A program made the position numbers and the translations under genes. From contig NZ_CP011382.1 of NCBI RefSeq assembly GCF_000734895.2, positions 722,700 through 786,699 of the forward strand: a DNA stretch of 64,000 nucleotides, given 5' to 3'. Within the stretch, counting starts at the first letter, position 1. Every line of letters begins with the position of its first letter. This DNA comes from Calothrix sp. 336/3 (lineage in GTDB: Bacteria; Cyanobacteriota; Cyanobacteriia; Cyanobacteriales; Nostocaceae). The notes under the pieces were generated by a model. The model was not told the origin of the DNA and did not search any database. It was given only the letters and a program-made list of their open reading frames with translations. Positions 36,152-46,640 of the stretch are shown here, piece after piece.

Positions 36152-38041
36152 CTAGGAAGCACGTAGTTGTTTATGCTTAATTCTTTCGGGACTACCTGTA
36201 GGAATTGAAGCAATTAATTTCTGGGTATATTCCTGTTGAGGATGCAGGTAAATATGTTCAGCAATTCCTTGTTCAACGATTTCTCCGCGATTCATGACTA
36301 GTATTCTGTCACTCATGAATTTTACAACGCTTAAATCATGGGAAATGAAAACATAGGTTAGTCCAAATTCCGTTTGTAATTCTTTGAGAAGATTCAGTAC
36401 TTGAGCTTGCACGGAGACATCAAGGGCAGATACCGACTCATCACAGATAATAAATTTGGGGTTTAATGCTAATGCACGGGCAATACAAACCCGTTGCCGT
36501 TGCCCTCCAGAAAATTGGTGTGGATAACGACTCATTGCATCTGCACTTAAACCAACTCTTTCGAGAAGATAAGCTGCTCGTTGCTGTCGCTCTTGCTTAG
36601 TTTTGCCGATATTATGGATAACCAAAGGTTCCATAATTGCTTCCCCAATTTTGATACGTGGATCTAAAGCACTGAAGGGATTTTGGAAAACGATTTGCAT
36701 TTCTCGGCGGAGTTTTTGTAGTGCTTCTCCTTGGAGTTTGGTAATATCTCTACCTTCAAAGATAATTTCTCCACTCATGGGTTCAATTAAGCGCAGGAGC
36801 GTTCTACCAAGGGTAGTTTTACCGCAACCTGACTCACCTACCAAGCCTAAAGTTTCCCCACGTTTGACTTCAAAGGAAACCCCATTCACTGCCATATGAT
36901 AACGTTTTGTACCACCAAAAACTCCTTTGACAGGGAAGGCAACTTTTAAGTCTCGCACTTGCAGAATGGATGGTTCTTGTTCCAAGTTTGCCAGTCTTTG
37001 GGATATTTCTTCTGGGGTGACTTCTGCTGGTTGTGCTGGTTGCTTAGCTTGAATGACTATCTCTCCTGTGGGGGTTTCTTCCACATTCATGTAGTCAGAA
37101 ACGGTGAGTAATTTGTGGGGATGACGGTTGAGGGTGGGGCGACAGGCAACTAAACCTTTAGTATAGGGATGTTGGGGGTTGGTAAAAATTTGGTTAGCTT
37201 CGCCAAATTCGACAACTCTACCCTTGTACATGACAGCGACTTTATCCGCAATTTCCGAGATTAATCCTAAATCGTGGGTGATAAAAATCATTGCCATTTC
37301 CCGTTGCTGCTGTAGCTCTCGCAACAAATCGATGATGGTTGCTTGAACGGTGACATCGAGTGCGGTGGTGGGTTCGTCGGCAATCAGAAGCAGAGGATTA
37401 CAGGATATTGCCATGGCAATCATTACCCTTTGCAGTTGCCCTCCAGACATTTCGTGGGGGAAACGTTCCAGGAATGAATCTTTATGTTGTTGAACAAGTT
37501 GGGTAATTTTGAATTCATCTGGGGGATTCCCTGACGATTGTTGCCAGGTTTCTTGATATTGCTGACGTAGCACCTCTTCACTGGGGAGAAGCTTAACTTC
37601 TTGCAAACGGGCGATCGCCTGTTTTTTTGCTTCTGCTGTAGTCACGTTTTGATGACGTAAAATCGCTTCTGTCAGTTGGAACCCAATGTTATACACAGGG
37701 TTGAGGGATGTCATGGGTTCCTGAAAAATCATGGCAATGTCTCCACCCCGATATAGTTGCATTTCCTGGGGGAGTAACTCTACAAGATTAAGTTTTTTAC
37801 CACCTTCCTGGGGAGAAAACCAAATTTCCCCCCGACTTATCCGCCCTGGTGTTTGTACTAAACCCATGGTTGCCAGAGAAGTTACAGATTTGCCACTACC
37901 TGACTCTCCCACAATTCCTAGAGTTTCGCCGCGATGCAACTGAAAGGAAATACCATCTACGGCTTTAACGGTATAGCTTTCCCCTGGAAATTCTACTTGC
38001 AGATTCCGAACATCTAGGACTGGTTCTTTCATGGGAGTCAA
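36152..38041 (-). CDS. Dipeptide/oligopeptide-type ABC transporter, two fused ATP-binding domains
   Basis: 629 residues with two complete ABC domains of the DppD/DppF type, as in GsiA or YejF. Domain 1: Walker A GESGSGKS, signature MSGGQLQRVMIAMA, Walker B LLIADEPTTALDVT. Domain 2 (from about 350): Walker A GESGCGKT, signature FSGGQRQRVCIARALA, Walker B FIICDESVSALDVS; Glu after the Walker B Asp is kept in both. The oligopeptide-ABC C-terminal motif (HPYTKGL, HPQQEYTQKLIASIP) follows each. It would energise import of peptides, glutathione or similar solutes, with permeases and binding protein elsewhere. The gene is single, with no adjacent permease. Confidence 0.93.
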   Translation of the reverse strand: MTPMKEPVLDVRNLQVEFPGESYTVKAVDGISFQLHRGETLGIVGESGSGKSVTSLATMGLVQTPGRISRGEIWFSPQEGGKKLNLVELLPQEMQLYRGGDIAMIFQEPMTSLNPVYNIGFQLTEAILRHQNVTTAEAKKQAIARLQEVKLLPSEEVLRQQYQETWQQSSGNPPDEFKITQLVQQHKDSFLERFPHEMSGGQLQRVMIAMAISCNPLLLIADEPTTALDVTVQATIIDLLRELQQQREMAMIFITHDLGLISEIADKVAVMYKGRVVEFGEANQIFTNPQHPYTKGLVACRPTLNRHPHKLLTVSDYMNVEETPTGEIVIQAKQPAQPAEVTPEEISQRLANLEQEPSILQVRDLKVAFPVKGVFGGTKRYHMAVNGVSFEVKRGETLGLVGESGCGKTTLGRTLLRLIEPMSGEIIFEGRDITKLQGEALQKLRREMQIVFQNPFSALDPRIKIGEAIMEPLVIHNIGKTKQERQQRAAYLLERVGLSADAMSRYPHQFSGGQRQRVCIARALALNPKFIICDESVSALDVSVQAQVLNLLKELQTEFGLTYVFISHDLSVVKFMSDRILVMNRGEIVEQGIAEHIYLHPQQEYTQKLIASIPTGSPERIKHKQLRAS

Positions 38042-38269
38042 GTATGGAAGTTTTTGTAAATTTAAAAATTAACTGGATTTTAACAATAACTTTGAGGTTT
38101 TGTGTAAATTTAGTCCCTCTAGGGGTGGGATGATTCCGGGTAAATTTGGGTTAGTGGTAGTTATATCTCAGTTGGGTTCACTTCTATGCCGTGTCATCGG
38201 GTGTGATTGCTCGAATCATAGCAACTCTCCATCAAAATTCCTCAATGCCCGATAAGATTATCAATACCT
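38042..38269. other. Intergenic stretch upstream of the small ORF and fic
   Basis: With the small frame at 38270 it fills the gap before fic. No repeat or terminator was recognised. Confidence 0.4.
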
Positions 38270-38374
38270 ATGGCGATCGCCTTAGAATTACAATCGATGG
38301 ATCGGGCGATGGAGGAGAACGATCGCGTGATTCGGGATTTTTGTGAGGAGTTAGGGATTGAAGTGCCGTTTTAG
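38270..38374 (+). CDS. Tiny ORF just upstream of fic, possibly a gene fragment
   Basis: 34 residues: MAIALELQSMDRAMEENDRV then IRDFCEELGIEVPF. It is acidic and helical, and ends ten bases before the Fic start codon. It could be a small partner of Fic or the last piece of a lost gene; it does not carry the (S/T)xxxE(G/N) inhibitory motif of known Fic antitoxins, which is inside the Fic protein itself. Confidence 0.35.
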   Translation: MAIALELQSMDRAMEENDRVIRDFCEELGIEVPF

Positions 38375-38384
38375 GAAATAGGGA

Positions 38385-39215
38385 ATGCTTAAACTAGAAC
38401 GAATCGACAAACTAAAAGCTTGGCTAGATCAGTTTAGACCATTTGAACCCATGATTGTCGCCGAACTGAAAAAGCTCTATGATGTTCGTTTTACTTATAA
38501 CTCCAATGCCATTGAGGGTAATACGTTAACTCAAAGCGAAACGGAATTGGTGTTAACTAAAGGCATTACAGTGGGAGGTAAAACCCTCGACGAACATTTA
38601 GAAGCGATTGGACATAAGGAGGCAATCGATTATATTGAAAGTTTAGCCCAAAAAGATACGGAAATTAATCAATGGGAAATTAAACAAATTCACAATCTAA
38701 TTCTCCGCAGAATTCACCCAGAGGAAGCGGGGAGTTATCGCACTCTAGATGTGATGGCGGCAGGTACAAATTATCGTTACCCTCCCCATTATTTACTATC
38801 TCAATTAATGGGAGATTTTGTGAGTTGGCTCAATTCGGAATCTGCCTTAAAGCTGCATCCTCTGGAATACGCAACAATGGCTCATTATCAGTTTGTTTCA
38901 ATCCATCCGTTCCGAGATGGGAATGGTCGAACGGCTCGATTATTAATGAATTTACTGTTAATTCGATCGGGCTATCCGATTGTGGTGATTAATAACCAAA
39001 TCCGTAATGATTATATTAATGCTTTGGCATATGGGCAACAAAATCAAGATGATTTGAGTCAGCTTTATGATTTAGTTTTTGATGCCACAATCAGTTCACT
39101 TGTGGAAGTTTTAAGAATGTTGGTGACGGCAAAGAGTAGCCAGAACAAAGGACAAGGTTTTTATCAAGAGATAACGGATTTTCTCGATAAAAATGCTAGT
39201 TCTGAATGCCTGTAA
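38385..39215 (+). CDS. Fic-family AMP-transferase-like protein, short C-terminus
   Basis: 276 residues. The active-site motif HPFRDGNGRTAR (174-185) is complete, matching the HxFx(D/E)GNGRxxR consensus. The N-terminal YNSNAIEGNTLT contains the inhibitory motif (S/T)xxxE(G/N) (SNAIEG), marking a class II, self-inhibited Fic protein that transfers AMP or a similar group to a target hydroxyl. Homologues of this type usually continue another 80-100 residues with a winged-helix domain. Here the frame ends at DFLDKNASSECL, so the C-terminus is probably lost. Target is unknown. Confidence 0.88.
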   Translation: MLKLERIDKLKAWLDQFRPFEPMIVAELKKLYDVRFTYNSNAIEGNTLTQSETELVLTKGITVGGKTLDEHLEAIGHKEAIDYIESLAQKDTEINQWEIKQIHNLILRRIHPEEAGSYRTLDVMAAGTNYRYPPHYLLSQLMGDFVSWLNSESALKLHPLEYATMAHYQFVSIHPFRDGNGRTARLLMNLLLIRSGYPIVVINNQIRNDYINALAYGQQNQDDLSQLYDLVFDATISSLVEVLRMLVTAKSSQNKGQGFYQEITDFLDKNASSECL

Positions 39216-39254
39216 CGAAAAACCTCAACTATGTACCTTTAGGTTGAGGAGTGC

Positions 39255-39294
39255 CAAAAACAATAATAAAATCCCCGACCGAGAAAGTCAGGGA
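39255..39294 (-). terminator. groL terminator
   Basis: On the minus strand TCCCTGAC pairs with GTCGGGGA (8 bp, one wobble), followed by TTTTATTATTGTTTTT. It lies 64 bases downstream of the groL stop. A second stem, CCTCAAC/GTTGAGG with TTTTT (39218-39249, minus), follows and may be a back-up terminator. Confidence 0.7.
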
Positions 39295-39357
39295 TTGAAC
39301 GTTGATTAACTTATAAGTATGGAAAAGGTTGACTGAAAATCAGGGAATGTCTGGGAA

Positions 39358-41043
39358 TTACATCATACCCATACCACCCATGCCCATGCCACCCATACCC
39401 ATACCACCCATACCGCCCATACCGCCCATACCGCCCATGCCACCCATGTCGGGAGCAGCAGCTTTCTTCTCTGGTTTTTCTACAACGATCGCCTCAGTAG
39501 TTAATACCATACCGGCAATAGAAGCAGCGTTTTGCAGGGCAGAGCGCACCACCTTGGCGGGATCGATAATCCCAGCCGCGATTAAGTCTTCGTATTCACC
39601 AGTAGCAGCGTTGTACCCGATGTTAAATGCAGTTTCCCGAACTTTGCTGACAACAACAGAACCCTCAACTCCGGCATTATCTGCCATTTGACATAGGGGT
39701 GCTTCTAGGCAACGGGCAACGATATCTGCACCGATTTTTTCCTCATCATTGAGGGTGTTTTTCACTTCTTCTACTTTCTGAGACAGGTGAATCAAGGTTG
39801 TACCACCACCGGGAACAATACCTTCTTCTACGGCTGCTTTTGTCGCATTTAATGCGTCTTCAATCCGTAATTTACGGTCTTTAAGTTCCGTTTCAGTTGC
39901 AGCGCCAACTTTAATTACTGCCACACCGCCAGCTAATTTGGCGATACGTTCCTGGAGTTTTTCCTTGTCGTAGTCGGAATCAGTATCGGCTAACTGCTTA
40001 CGGATTTGTTCGATGCGTTTTTGCACATCTCCTGTACTTTCACCAGCAGCAACGATGGTGGTACTTTCTTTGTCGATTTCGATTTTCCGAGCTGTTCCCA
40101 ACATTTCCAAAGTCGCGGTTTCCAAGTTTAAACCGATTTCTTCGGAAATCATCTGCCCACCGGTGAGGATGGCGATATCTTGTAACATTTGCTTGCGGCG
40201 ATCGCCAAAACCAGGTGCTTTAATTGCCGCTACGGACAGTACACCCCGTGCTTTATTGACTACCAAAGTTGCTAGGGCATCCCCTTCTACATCTTCAGCA
40301 ATCACTAGCAAGGGTTGACCAAGACGGGCAACTTTTTCCAAAACAGGAACTAATTCCTGAATATTGCCAATCTTCTTATCAGTAATCAGGATGCGAGCAT
40401 TTTCATACTCAACTGTCATCCGTTCGTTATTAGTGATGAAGTAGGGAGAAATATAACCGCGATCGATTTGCATCCCCTCTACTACCTCCAATTCGGTAGT
40501 TAAGGATTTGGACTCTTCTACGGTAATTACACCATCCTTGGTGACTCTCTCCATCGCCTCTGCCAGCATATTGCCGACTTCCTCATCATTCCCAGCAGAT
40601 ACAGTCGCTACCTGGGCGATCGCACTTCCTTCTACGGGTTTGGCAACTTTAGCGATTTCTTGCACCAAAGCTTCCACGGTTTTGTCAATACCCCGTTTCA
40701 GGGCGATTGGGTTACTACCAGCCGCAACATTTCTTAACCCTTCCTTGATTAAGGCTTGAGCTAAAACTGTGGCAGTGGTGGTACCATCCCCAGCAGTATC
40801 CTTAGTTCTGGAGGCTACTTCCTGAATTAATCTCGCGCCAGTATTTTCTAACGGGTCTTCTAGTTCAATTTCCTTGGCAACAGTGATACCATCGTTGACA
40901 ATTTGGGGCGTACCAAATTTTTTTTCTAAAAGTACGTTGCGACCTTTGGGTCCGAGAGTAATTTTCACAGCATCCGCAAGGGCATTGATACCCCTTTCTA
41001 AAGCCCGCCGTGACTCGTCATCAAATGCAACAATCTTCGCCAT
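39358..41043 (-). CDS. groL: Chaperonin GroEL (60 kDa), monocistronic copy
   Basis: 561 residues, full length, starting [18 protein letters not shown]. Typical GroEL segments include [40 protein letters not shown] and [12 protein letters not shown]. The C-terminus is a long GGM tail (GGMGGMGGM...GMM). It folds proteins in an ATP-driven double ring. No groES is adjacent: the upstream gene is divergent, so this is the single-gene copy that cyanobacteria carry in addition to groESL. A perfect CIRCE operator lies 33 bases before the start, implying HrcA control. A strong terminator follows. Confidence 0.97.
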   Translation of the reverse strand: MAKIVAFDDESRRALERGINALADAVKITLGPKGRNVLLEKKFGTPQIVNDGITVAKEIELEDPLENTGARLIQEVASRTKDTAGDGTTTATVLAQALIKEGLRNVAAGSNPIALKRGIDKTVEALVQEIAKVAKPVEGSAIAQVATVSAGNDEEVGNMLAEAMERVTKDGVITVEESKSLTTELEVVEGMQIDRGYISPYFITNNERMTVEYENARILITDKKIGNIQELVPVLEKVARLGQPLLVIAEDVEGDALATLVVNKARGVLSVAAIKAPGFGDRRKQMLQDIAILTGGQMISEEIGLNLETATLEMLGTARKIEIDKESTTIVAAGESTGDVQKRIEQIRKQLADTDSDYDKEKLQERIAKLAGGVAVIKVGAATETELKDRKLRIEDALNATKAAVEEGIVPGGGTTLIHLSQKVEEVKNTLNDEEKIGADIVARCLEAPLCQMADNAGVEGSVVVSKVRETAFNIGYNAATGEYEDLIAAGIIDPAKVVRSALQNAASIAGMVLTTEAIVVEKPEKKAAAPDMGGMGGMGGMGGMGGMGMGGMGMGGMGMM

Positions 41044-41075
41044 GTTTCACTTCTCTAGCGCTTCCATTAGACAAT

Positions 41076-41102
41076 TTAGCACTCACAGAGCCAGAGTGCT
41101 AA
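41076..41102. promoter_or_regulatory. CIRCE element (HrcA operator)
   Basis: TTAGCACTC, nine bases, GAGTGCTAA: a perfect match to the CIRCE consensus. It sits between groL (minus) and the transferase at 41243 (plus), 33 bases from the groL start, where HrcA binding would block groL transcription until heat shock. Confidence 0.95.
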
Positions 41103-41242
41103 TCCTAAATTCTAAATTTCTGATTTTAATGTCACTATTTAGGAGTGCTATGGACGTAGCAATCATCAATAATGACAAAAAAGTGTTTAAGATACAAACA
41201 GTTAAAACGTATGGACATTGGCAGTAATAGGGGAAGGAGAAG

Positions 41243-42355
41243 ATGAGTATATTCGACTGCCTGAAGTCCCTGGGAATTGCTGAACCAAGCGGTTCTGGCT
41301 GGTTAGCAGTGGTATTTACATTTCTATTAGCCTGGGTTGTCACCTGGCGCTTAATTCCGTCGGTGCGTAAATTTGCCCTCAAGGTTGGTTGGGCAGATCA
41401 ACCCAATGCCAGAAGGCTGAACCGTGAACCTTTACCGAATGCGGGAGGATTGGCAATTTATGCTGGGGTGATTGCTGCCGTTGTTTTAGCCAGTCTCCTC
41501 CGACCAATTGAACTCCAGGGGGTACTTGCTCAAGTTCTGACAATTCTCCTAGGGGGATCGATTTTAGTCCTAGTTGGCTTCATTGATGACCAATTTGGCT
41601 TACCTCCCTCGGTGCGGATGTTGGTGCAGGTATTAACAGCATTGTTACTGGTGGCGAATGGTATCAGTGTGAAGGTTGCCATTGGCACAGCCCTAATTTC
41701 CTCAGTAATTTCCGCATTCCTAACCGTTTTTTGGGTAGTAGCTGTTACTAATGCGATTAATCTCATGGATGGGATGGATGGATTGGCTGGTGGTGTGAGC
41801 TTTATTTCTGCCATGAGTCTGTTAGCTGTTTCTGCCCAGTTTCCCAACCGCGCTGCTGCAACTTTAGTTTTGGCAGCCTTGGGAGGTGCAGCCCTAGGAT
41901 TTTTACGGCATAATTTCCACCCTTCACGGATTATTATGGGCGATGCCGGAGCCTATTTCTTTGGCTATGTGTTAGCTGCTACGGCTATTCTGGGTAAGCT
42001 TCAGGTGACAACTATATTCTCGTTGTTGCCACCAGTATTATTTCTCTTAGTTCCAGTTCTAGATACAACACAAGTTGTTATCCGTAGGCTGATGGCGGGC
42101 AAAAATCCCATGAGTTCCCCAGGTAAAGACCATTTACATCATCGTCTTTTGGCTTTAGGTTTATCCCAGCGTCGGACAGCTTTGGCTTTGTGGGCGATCG
42201 CCTTGGTTTGTAATTTATTAGCCATGGTAGTGATTAAAGATATTCGCTGGGAAGTAATGGTTGTTACACCAATTACAATTATTTTCCTGTTGGGTTTAAC
42301 AGTGCTGCCACGTATGCAAAGAAGAAAGGTACAAAGGGAAGGTGGCAATGGTTAA
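41243..42355 (+). CDS. MraY/WecA-family undecaprenyl-phosphate sugar-1-phosphate transferase
   Basis: 370 residues, about ten membrane helices. Family signatures: VGFIDDQFGLPPSVR (DD pair binding Mg/UDP), NAINLMDGMDGLAGG, MGDAGAYFFGYVLAA, and the HLHHRLLALGLSQRR loop typical of WecA/TagO rather than MraY. It transfers a sugar-1-phosphate (usually GlcNAc-1-P) from the UDP-sugar to undecaprenyl phosphate, the first membrane step for wall polymers, O-antigen or exopolysaccharide. AAGGAGAAG precedes the ATG. It is divergent from groL. Exact sugar is unknown. Confidence 0.92.
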   Translation: MSIFDCLKSLGIAEPSGSGWLAVVFTFLLAWVVTWRLIPSVRKFALKVGWADQPNARRLNREPLPNAGGLAIYAGVIAAVVLASLLRPIELQGVLAQVLTILLGGSILVLVGFIDDQFGLPPSVRMLVQVLTALLLVANGISVKVAIGTALISSVISAFLTVFWVVAVTNAINLMDGMDGLAGGVSFISAMSLLAVSAQFPNRAAATLVLAALGGAALGFLRHNFHPSRIIMGDAGAYFFGYVLAATAILGKLQVTTIFSLLPPVLFLLVPVLDTTQVVIRRLMAGKNPMSSPGKDHLHHRLLALGLSQRRTALALWAIALVCNLLAMVVIKDIRWEVMVVTPITIIFLLGLTVLPRMQRRKVQREGGNG

Positions 42356-43049
42356 TTACCGCAAATTTGGCATTTACACCAAGAACTGCCAATAGTAACT
42401 AAATTTTTATCAAAACCAATAATGATTTGCATCATATCCTCGACTGGTTTCAACCAAGTTGGGGATTGTTTTTAATGCAATACGGTTGAGTTAATGAGAT
42501 TTAGTTCCGGAGGATCCTCCCAAAACCCTTGAAAAGGGGGATTTATTTCGCTCCTTTCTAAGGAGGGTTAGGGAGTATCAAGTCTTAGCTGAACGGTATT
42601 GGTTTTTAATGGTAATTTCATTAATGTAAAACTAATCCCCAAAGTTCTGCATTCTAAAATTCTAGTTAAACTTGTGCAATTAGTTCCCTAAAAGCCCTAT
42701 GATAATTCAGTCCTGAGCTTTAATCTGCAAAATAACAGAGGAAAATGGCTCCTATTCAAAGAATATTAATTTTCTTAAAGTTTTATGATAAAATTAATCA
42801 TAATAAACCAATTTTGTGCTGTTTGCACCTCTCTAGCCTTTAGTAATACTTCATCCCCAGCACATATTTATCACCCTAAAGGAGTAAATATTGGGGCTAC
42901 TAGATGAACAATTACTAGTCTTGATAAGAAGATAAAGTCAATTAAGTTCTGATTACTATAACCAGATTTTTGTTATATTCCAAATATTTCCTAAATAAGT
43001 TTTTTATAGTAATTATTCCTATGTCCAAACATCATTCTCTAGTTTGCGT
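42356..43049. other. Intergenic stretch before the desaturase
   Basis: It contains a CTCCTT-TCT-AAGGAG stem (42551-42565) inside the purine-rich segment AAAAGGGGGATTTATTTCG...GGGTTAGGGAG, of a kind dispersed in cyanobacterial intergenic DNA. No gene is supported. Confidence 0.45.
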
Positions 43050-43916
43050 ATGTCATCACTGAAAGACCACAAAATAGATATTTTAGGTAATATCCCTTTT
43101 ATCACAATTCACGTTAGTGGCTTATTAATATTTTGGGTAGGTTTTAGTTGGACTGCTCTAATTACCTGTCTAACTCTCTGGCTCATACGAATGTTTGGTA
43201 TCACAGCAGGATATCACCGTTATTTTTCCCACCGCACCTACAAGACAACACGTTGGTTCCAGTTTATTTTGGCTGTTTTAGGTAATTCTTCAGCTCAATT
43301 GGGTCCCCTATGGTGGGCAGCCCATCATCGTCACCATCATCGCTATTCAGACGAACCACAGGATGTTCATTCCCCTCTCGTCCATGGTTTTTGGTGGTCG
43401 CACATTGGTTGGGTAATGTGTCCGAAAAATTCCCAAACGGATGAAAAGCAGGTTAGAGATTTTGCCAAATATCCAGAATTGCGGTGGTTAAATCGCTTTC
43501 ATATGGCTGTTCCCATCGCACTTGCGATTCTTGTGACAATCGTCGGAGTATTGTTTCAAGAGTATATCCCTCAGCTCAAAACAACTGCTTTACAGATGCT
43601 GGTGTGGGGATTTTGTTTAAGTACTTTGCTGCTTTATCATACGACTTTCACGATTAACTCTCTAGCTCACGTTTTTGGTTATCGTCGTTTTGACACACCA
43701 GATAGTAGTCGTAATAATTGGTTTTTAGCTCTCATCACCCTAGGTGAAGGTTGGCACAACAATCATCATTATTATCCGATGTCAGAGCGGCAGGGTTTTT
43801 ACTGGTGGGAAATAGATATTACCCACTACATCCTGAAGTTACTTTCATGGTTCAAAATCGTTTGGGATTTAAAAACCCCTCCCAAAAAAATCTACCTCCG
43901 ATCTCAAAGCTCTTAA
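43050..43916 (+). CDS. Fatty acid (delta-9 type) desaturase
   Basis: 288 residues from ATG 43050; a TTG two codons earlier is also in frame. The three histidine boxes HRYFSH, HRHHH and HNNHH are present, together with four membrane helices, as in the acyl-CoA/acyl-lipid delta-9 desaturase family. It introduces a cis double bond into membrane acyl chains using O2 and ferredoxin in cyanobacteria. It resembles DesC but the N-terminus is short. The gene is single; I see no clear cold-induction element. Confidence 0.92.
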   Translation: MSSLKDHKIDILGNIPFITIHVSGLLIFWVGFSWTALITCLTLWLIRMFGITAGYHRYFSHRTYKTTRWFQFILAVLGNSSAQLGPLWWAAHHRHHHRYSDEPQDVHSPLVHGFWWSHIGWVMCPKNSQTDEKQVRDFAKYPELRWLNRFHMAVPIALAILVTIVGVLFQEYIPQLKTTALQMLVWGFCLSTLLLYHTTFTINSLAHVFGYRRFDTPDSSRNNWFLALITLGEGWHNNHHYYPMSERQGFYWWEIDITHYILKLLSWFKIVWDLKTPPKKIYLRSQSS

Positions 43917-44071
43917 AAATACTCAGAACCTGATAGTATTGCTAGCGATCGCCAAGGTATGGATTTTGTGTCATACTCCCGCGCTGATACAAGCATCTCG
44001 ACTGCTGATGTATCCACCATTGTAGAGTCAAGAAAATTCTGCTTATCTTGCAATACTAAGCAACTCACCCT

Positions 44072-45283
44072 ATGACTACCGCACCCCTAAGCTGGCAAGA
44101 ACTAGCAAAACTCACGAACTATCAAATCGATACCGTTAATGGTCCCACCAACCCTAGAGCCAGGTTGCGCTTGTTTGGGCAATCGGAAGCGGATGTACGG
44201 GTAACGCTGTACCGTGATAACCATGCTTGGTGTCCTTACTGTCAAAAAGTTTGGTTATGGTTAGAGGAAAAACGCATACCCTACCGCATTGAGAAAGTGA
44301 CCATGTTCTGTTATGGGGAAAAAGAAAGTTGGTACAAACGTAAGGTACCTTCAGGAATGCTCCCCGCAATTGAGCTAGATGGGCGAATTATCAAGGAAAG
44401 CGATGATATTTTAATTGCTTTGGAAAAGGTTTTTGGTCCCTTGAACCAGGGAATGACAGAGCGCGCGGTGTTACCTCTACGTCAATTAGAGCGAATTTTA
44501 TTTAGAGCTTGGTGTGCTTGGTTGTGCTATCCAGCCAGTTCTCCGCAGCAGGAAAAACGCAACCGAGAACAATTTGTAGGAGTGGTGACTAGGGTTGAGG
44601 AGGCTCTAGCTAGTACCCCAGGACCTTACTTTCTCGATAGTTTCGGTACTGTTGATGTAATTTTTACACCCTATGTCGAGCGGATGAATGCTAGCCTTTA
44701 CTATTACAAAGGGTATTCTCTGCGGGAAGAAAACCCTGGATTCAGAGCATGGTTCGCGGCAATGGAAACCCGACCAACTTACTGCGGGACTCAGAGCGAT
44801 TTTCATACCCACGCCCACGATTTACCGCCCCAGATGGGGGGTTGTTGGGAAAATGGTGAACCCCAGATGCTGGTGAATAAAGCTAGGGTGGATAGGGGTC
44901 CTTGGTTTGGGTTACCAGATGTGACTTATCCAGAACCGGAAAACTCCCGGATGGAGGCTCTACAAAGGGTTATTCAGCATCGTGTGAATATTATTCGTGT
45001 CAACCCTGCCGATGATACATTGTTTGATCAAGCCCTGCGTTGTGCCTTAACACAGATGATGACTGGGGAAGATTGTGTACCTCCATCGGGTTCTGATGTG
45101 GCTCTACGATATTTGCGCGATCGCGTTAATGTCCCTAGGGATATGTCTATCTACGCAGCCAAGCGATTACGGGAATCTCTGGAAAAAACCGCAGCTCTTG
45201 TGGGTGATGGACAACCAGAACCGCTTCCCACTCAGCACCGACGAGATCAAGATCCTGCAAATTTTAAGCCGTTGCATATTTAA
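44072..45283 (+). CDS. Glutathione S-transferase family protein
   Basis: 403 residues. A thioredoxin-fold GST N-terminal domain (about 45-125) has the CPYC motif in [17 protein letters not shown] and the SxxI-type ESDDILIAL for glutathione gamma-Glu binding. An all-helical GST C-terminal domain (about 140-245, [21 protein letters not shown]) follows. A further 150-residue C-terminal extension has no recognised domain ([38 protein letters not shown]). The CPYC motif suggests a glutaredoxin-like or omega-type reductase activity. It is conserved in oxygenic phototrophs; substrate is unknown. Confidence 0.88.
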   Translation: MTTAPLSWQELAKLTNYQIDTVNGPTNPRARLRLFGQSEADVRVTLYRDNHAWCPYCQKVWLWLEEKRIPYRIEKVTMFCYGEKESWYKRKVPSGMLPAIELDGRIIKESDDILIALEKVFGPLNQGMTERAVLPLRQLERILFRAWCAWLCYPASSPQQEKRNREQFVGVVTRVEEALASTPGPYFLDSFGTVDVIFTPYVERMNASLYYYKGYSLREENPGFRAWFAAMETRPTYCGTQSDFHTHAHDLPPQMGGCWENGEPQMLVNKARVDRGPWFGLPDVTYPEPENSRMEALQRVIQHRVNIIRVNPADDTLFDQALRCALTQMMTGEDCVPPSGSDVALRYLRDRVNVPRDMSIYAAKRLRESLEKTAALVGDGQPEPLPTQHRRDQDPANFKPLHI

Positions 45284-45678
45284 TTTGTCAGCATAAGTGA
45301 ACAGGTACAGGGCGATCGCGAGTCTATACAAGTAGCCGTCATGGACTGCTTACACCAAAAGCAATGAAAGAGTTGTTCCCCTACTTAGGGTCTGCGGAAA
45401 AAGTCTTTTAGTGGGGGTAGGGAACAGGGAACAGGGAAGAGTTTTACCTTCATTTTTTCTGTTTTTCTGGACTCTCATAAACCTAAATGCGAGTTTTTTT
45501 AACCTCAACCCCTTATTTACTTGCACTTTCCCCAGAAAGCAAATGCTGAAGGCATTGATAAATCAATATTTTATAGTTATTCCGCAAGCCCCACTTACTA
45601 CTTAATTTCAGGTGGGTGTTGAAAATTGTCGTTATGACAGGGTGGTAGGGGTAGGGAGCATCCCTATTTTGCAAAAAT
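45284..45678. other. Intergenic stretch before the IS1-family element
   Basis: It holds low-complexity purine-rich DNA (GGGAACAGGGAACAGGG) and GGTAGGGGTAGGGAGCATCCC next to the insertion. A frame that looks coding near 45411 has no similarity or start support. No gene. Confidence 0.4.
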
Positions 45679-45686
45679 AAAATTTG

Positions 45687-46441
45687 GGCGTTGCATAATG
45701 GCAGTATGAATTGAGGTGTAACTTGATGGAATGTCCACGTTGTGGGTCGTCTCACACCCGTAAAAATGGCAAGAAAAGAGGTAAACAAAATCACATTTGT
45801 TGTGATTGTAATCGCCAATTCATTGATCGCTATGAACCGCCCCAGGGATACAGTGATGAAGTGAAGCGGGAATGCCTAAAAATGTACGTTAATGGTATGG
45901 GATTTCGCGCCATCGAACGGGTCAAAGGCGTTCATCACACAACATTGATTACTTGGGTAAAACTTGTGGGAGAACTGCTACCTGAGACCTATGATCCAGA
46001 GACAATTCCAGAAGTTGGCGAACTTGATGAGCTAGAAACTTTCGTCGGCTCAAAAAAAACAAAATCTGGCTTTGGACAGCAGTAAATCACTTCAAACAAG
46101 GTATTTTAGCGTGGGTTTTGGGCGACCATAGCGCCGAAACTTTTCGACCGTTATGGGATATTGTGGGTACTTGGCAATGCTATTTTTATGTCACGGATGG
46201 ATGGTTGGTCTATCCAGGCTTTATTCCTGAAGGCGACCAGATTGTTAGCAAGACTTACATGACACGAGTTGAGGGGGAAAACACCCGACTGCGCCACTAT
46301 CTCGCTCGATTGCATCGTAAAACGCTATGTTATTCCAAATCAGTACAAATGCTGAGGTATTCAATTCGATTGTTACTTTATTATCTCCGATTTTCGGATG
46401 CTCCGATTCCTCAATGATTCATACCGCGATTATGCAACGCC
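45687..46441 (+). mobile_element. IS1-family insertion sequence, complete
   Basis: 755 bp. TIRs of 26 bp with three mismatches: GGCGTTGCATAAT... at 45687-45712 and its inverse at 46416-46441. An 8-bp target duplication AAAATTTG is at 45679-45686 and 46442-46449, as expected for IS1. Intact target duplications and an intact frameshift site suggest a recent insertion. Confidence 0.92.
45726..46417 (+). CDS. IS1-family transposase InsA/InsAB', programmed -1 frameshift
   Basis: Frame 0 (45726-46085) gives InsA with zinc-finger CPRCGSSHTRKNGKKRGKQN and HICCDC, then a helix-turn-helix. At A8 (46052-46059, GGCTCAAAAAAAACAAAATC) a -1 slip continues as KIWLWTAVNHF, then QGILAWVLGDHSAETFRPLW, into frame B ending at 46417 (YFYVTDGWLVYPGF, EGENTRLRHYLARLHRKTLCYSKS). 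The fused protein of about 230 residues is the IS1 DDE transposase. The frame change is the family's normal control, not damage. I use the ATG at 45726. Confidence 0.9.
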
Positions 46442-46640
46442 AAAATTTGTTGTAGTGGGAGCATCTTGCTCCCTAATCTCCAGGAAACGGGCGCGAAGCC
46501 CGCACTACAAAAACAAATGGAGGTAAGTAAACAGTTCTCAGCCAACTTTTTAAATTGCATACCCCTGTTTTTGTCAGATATAGAAAAACTCAGGTATCAA
46601 AATAACCCTGATTATTAGACAAATTAACGGAGACATCAAG

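Noticed and set aside
39329..39691. Plus-strand frame rich in Pro/Met/Ile
   Set aside because: It is the mirror of the groL GGM tail on the other strand; low complexity explains it.
45411..45605. 64-codon frame before the IS1-type element
   Set aside because: The sequence is low complexity at its start (GGGAACAGGG repeats) and shows no family resemblance.
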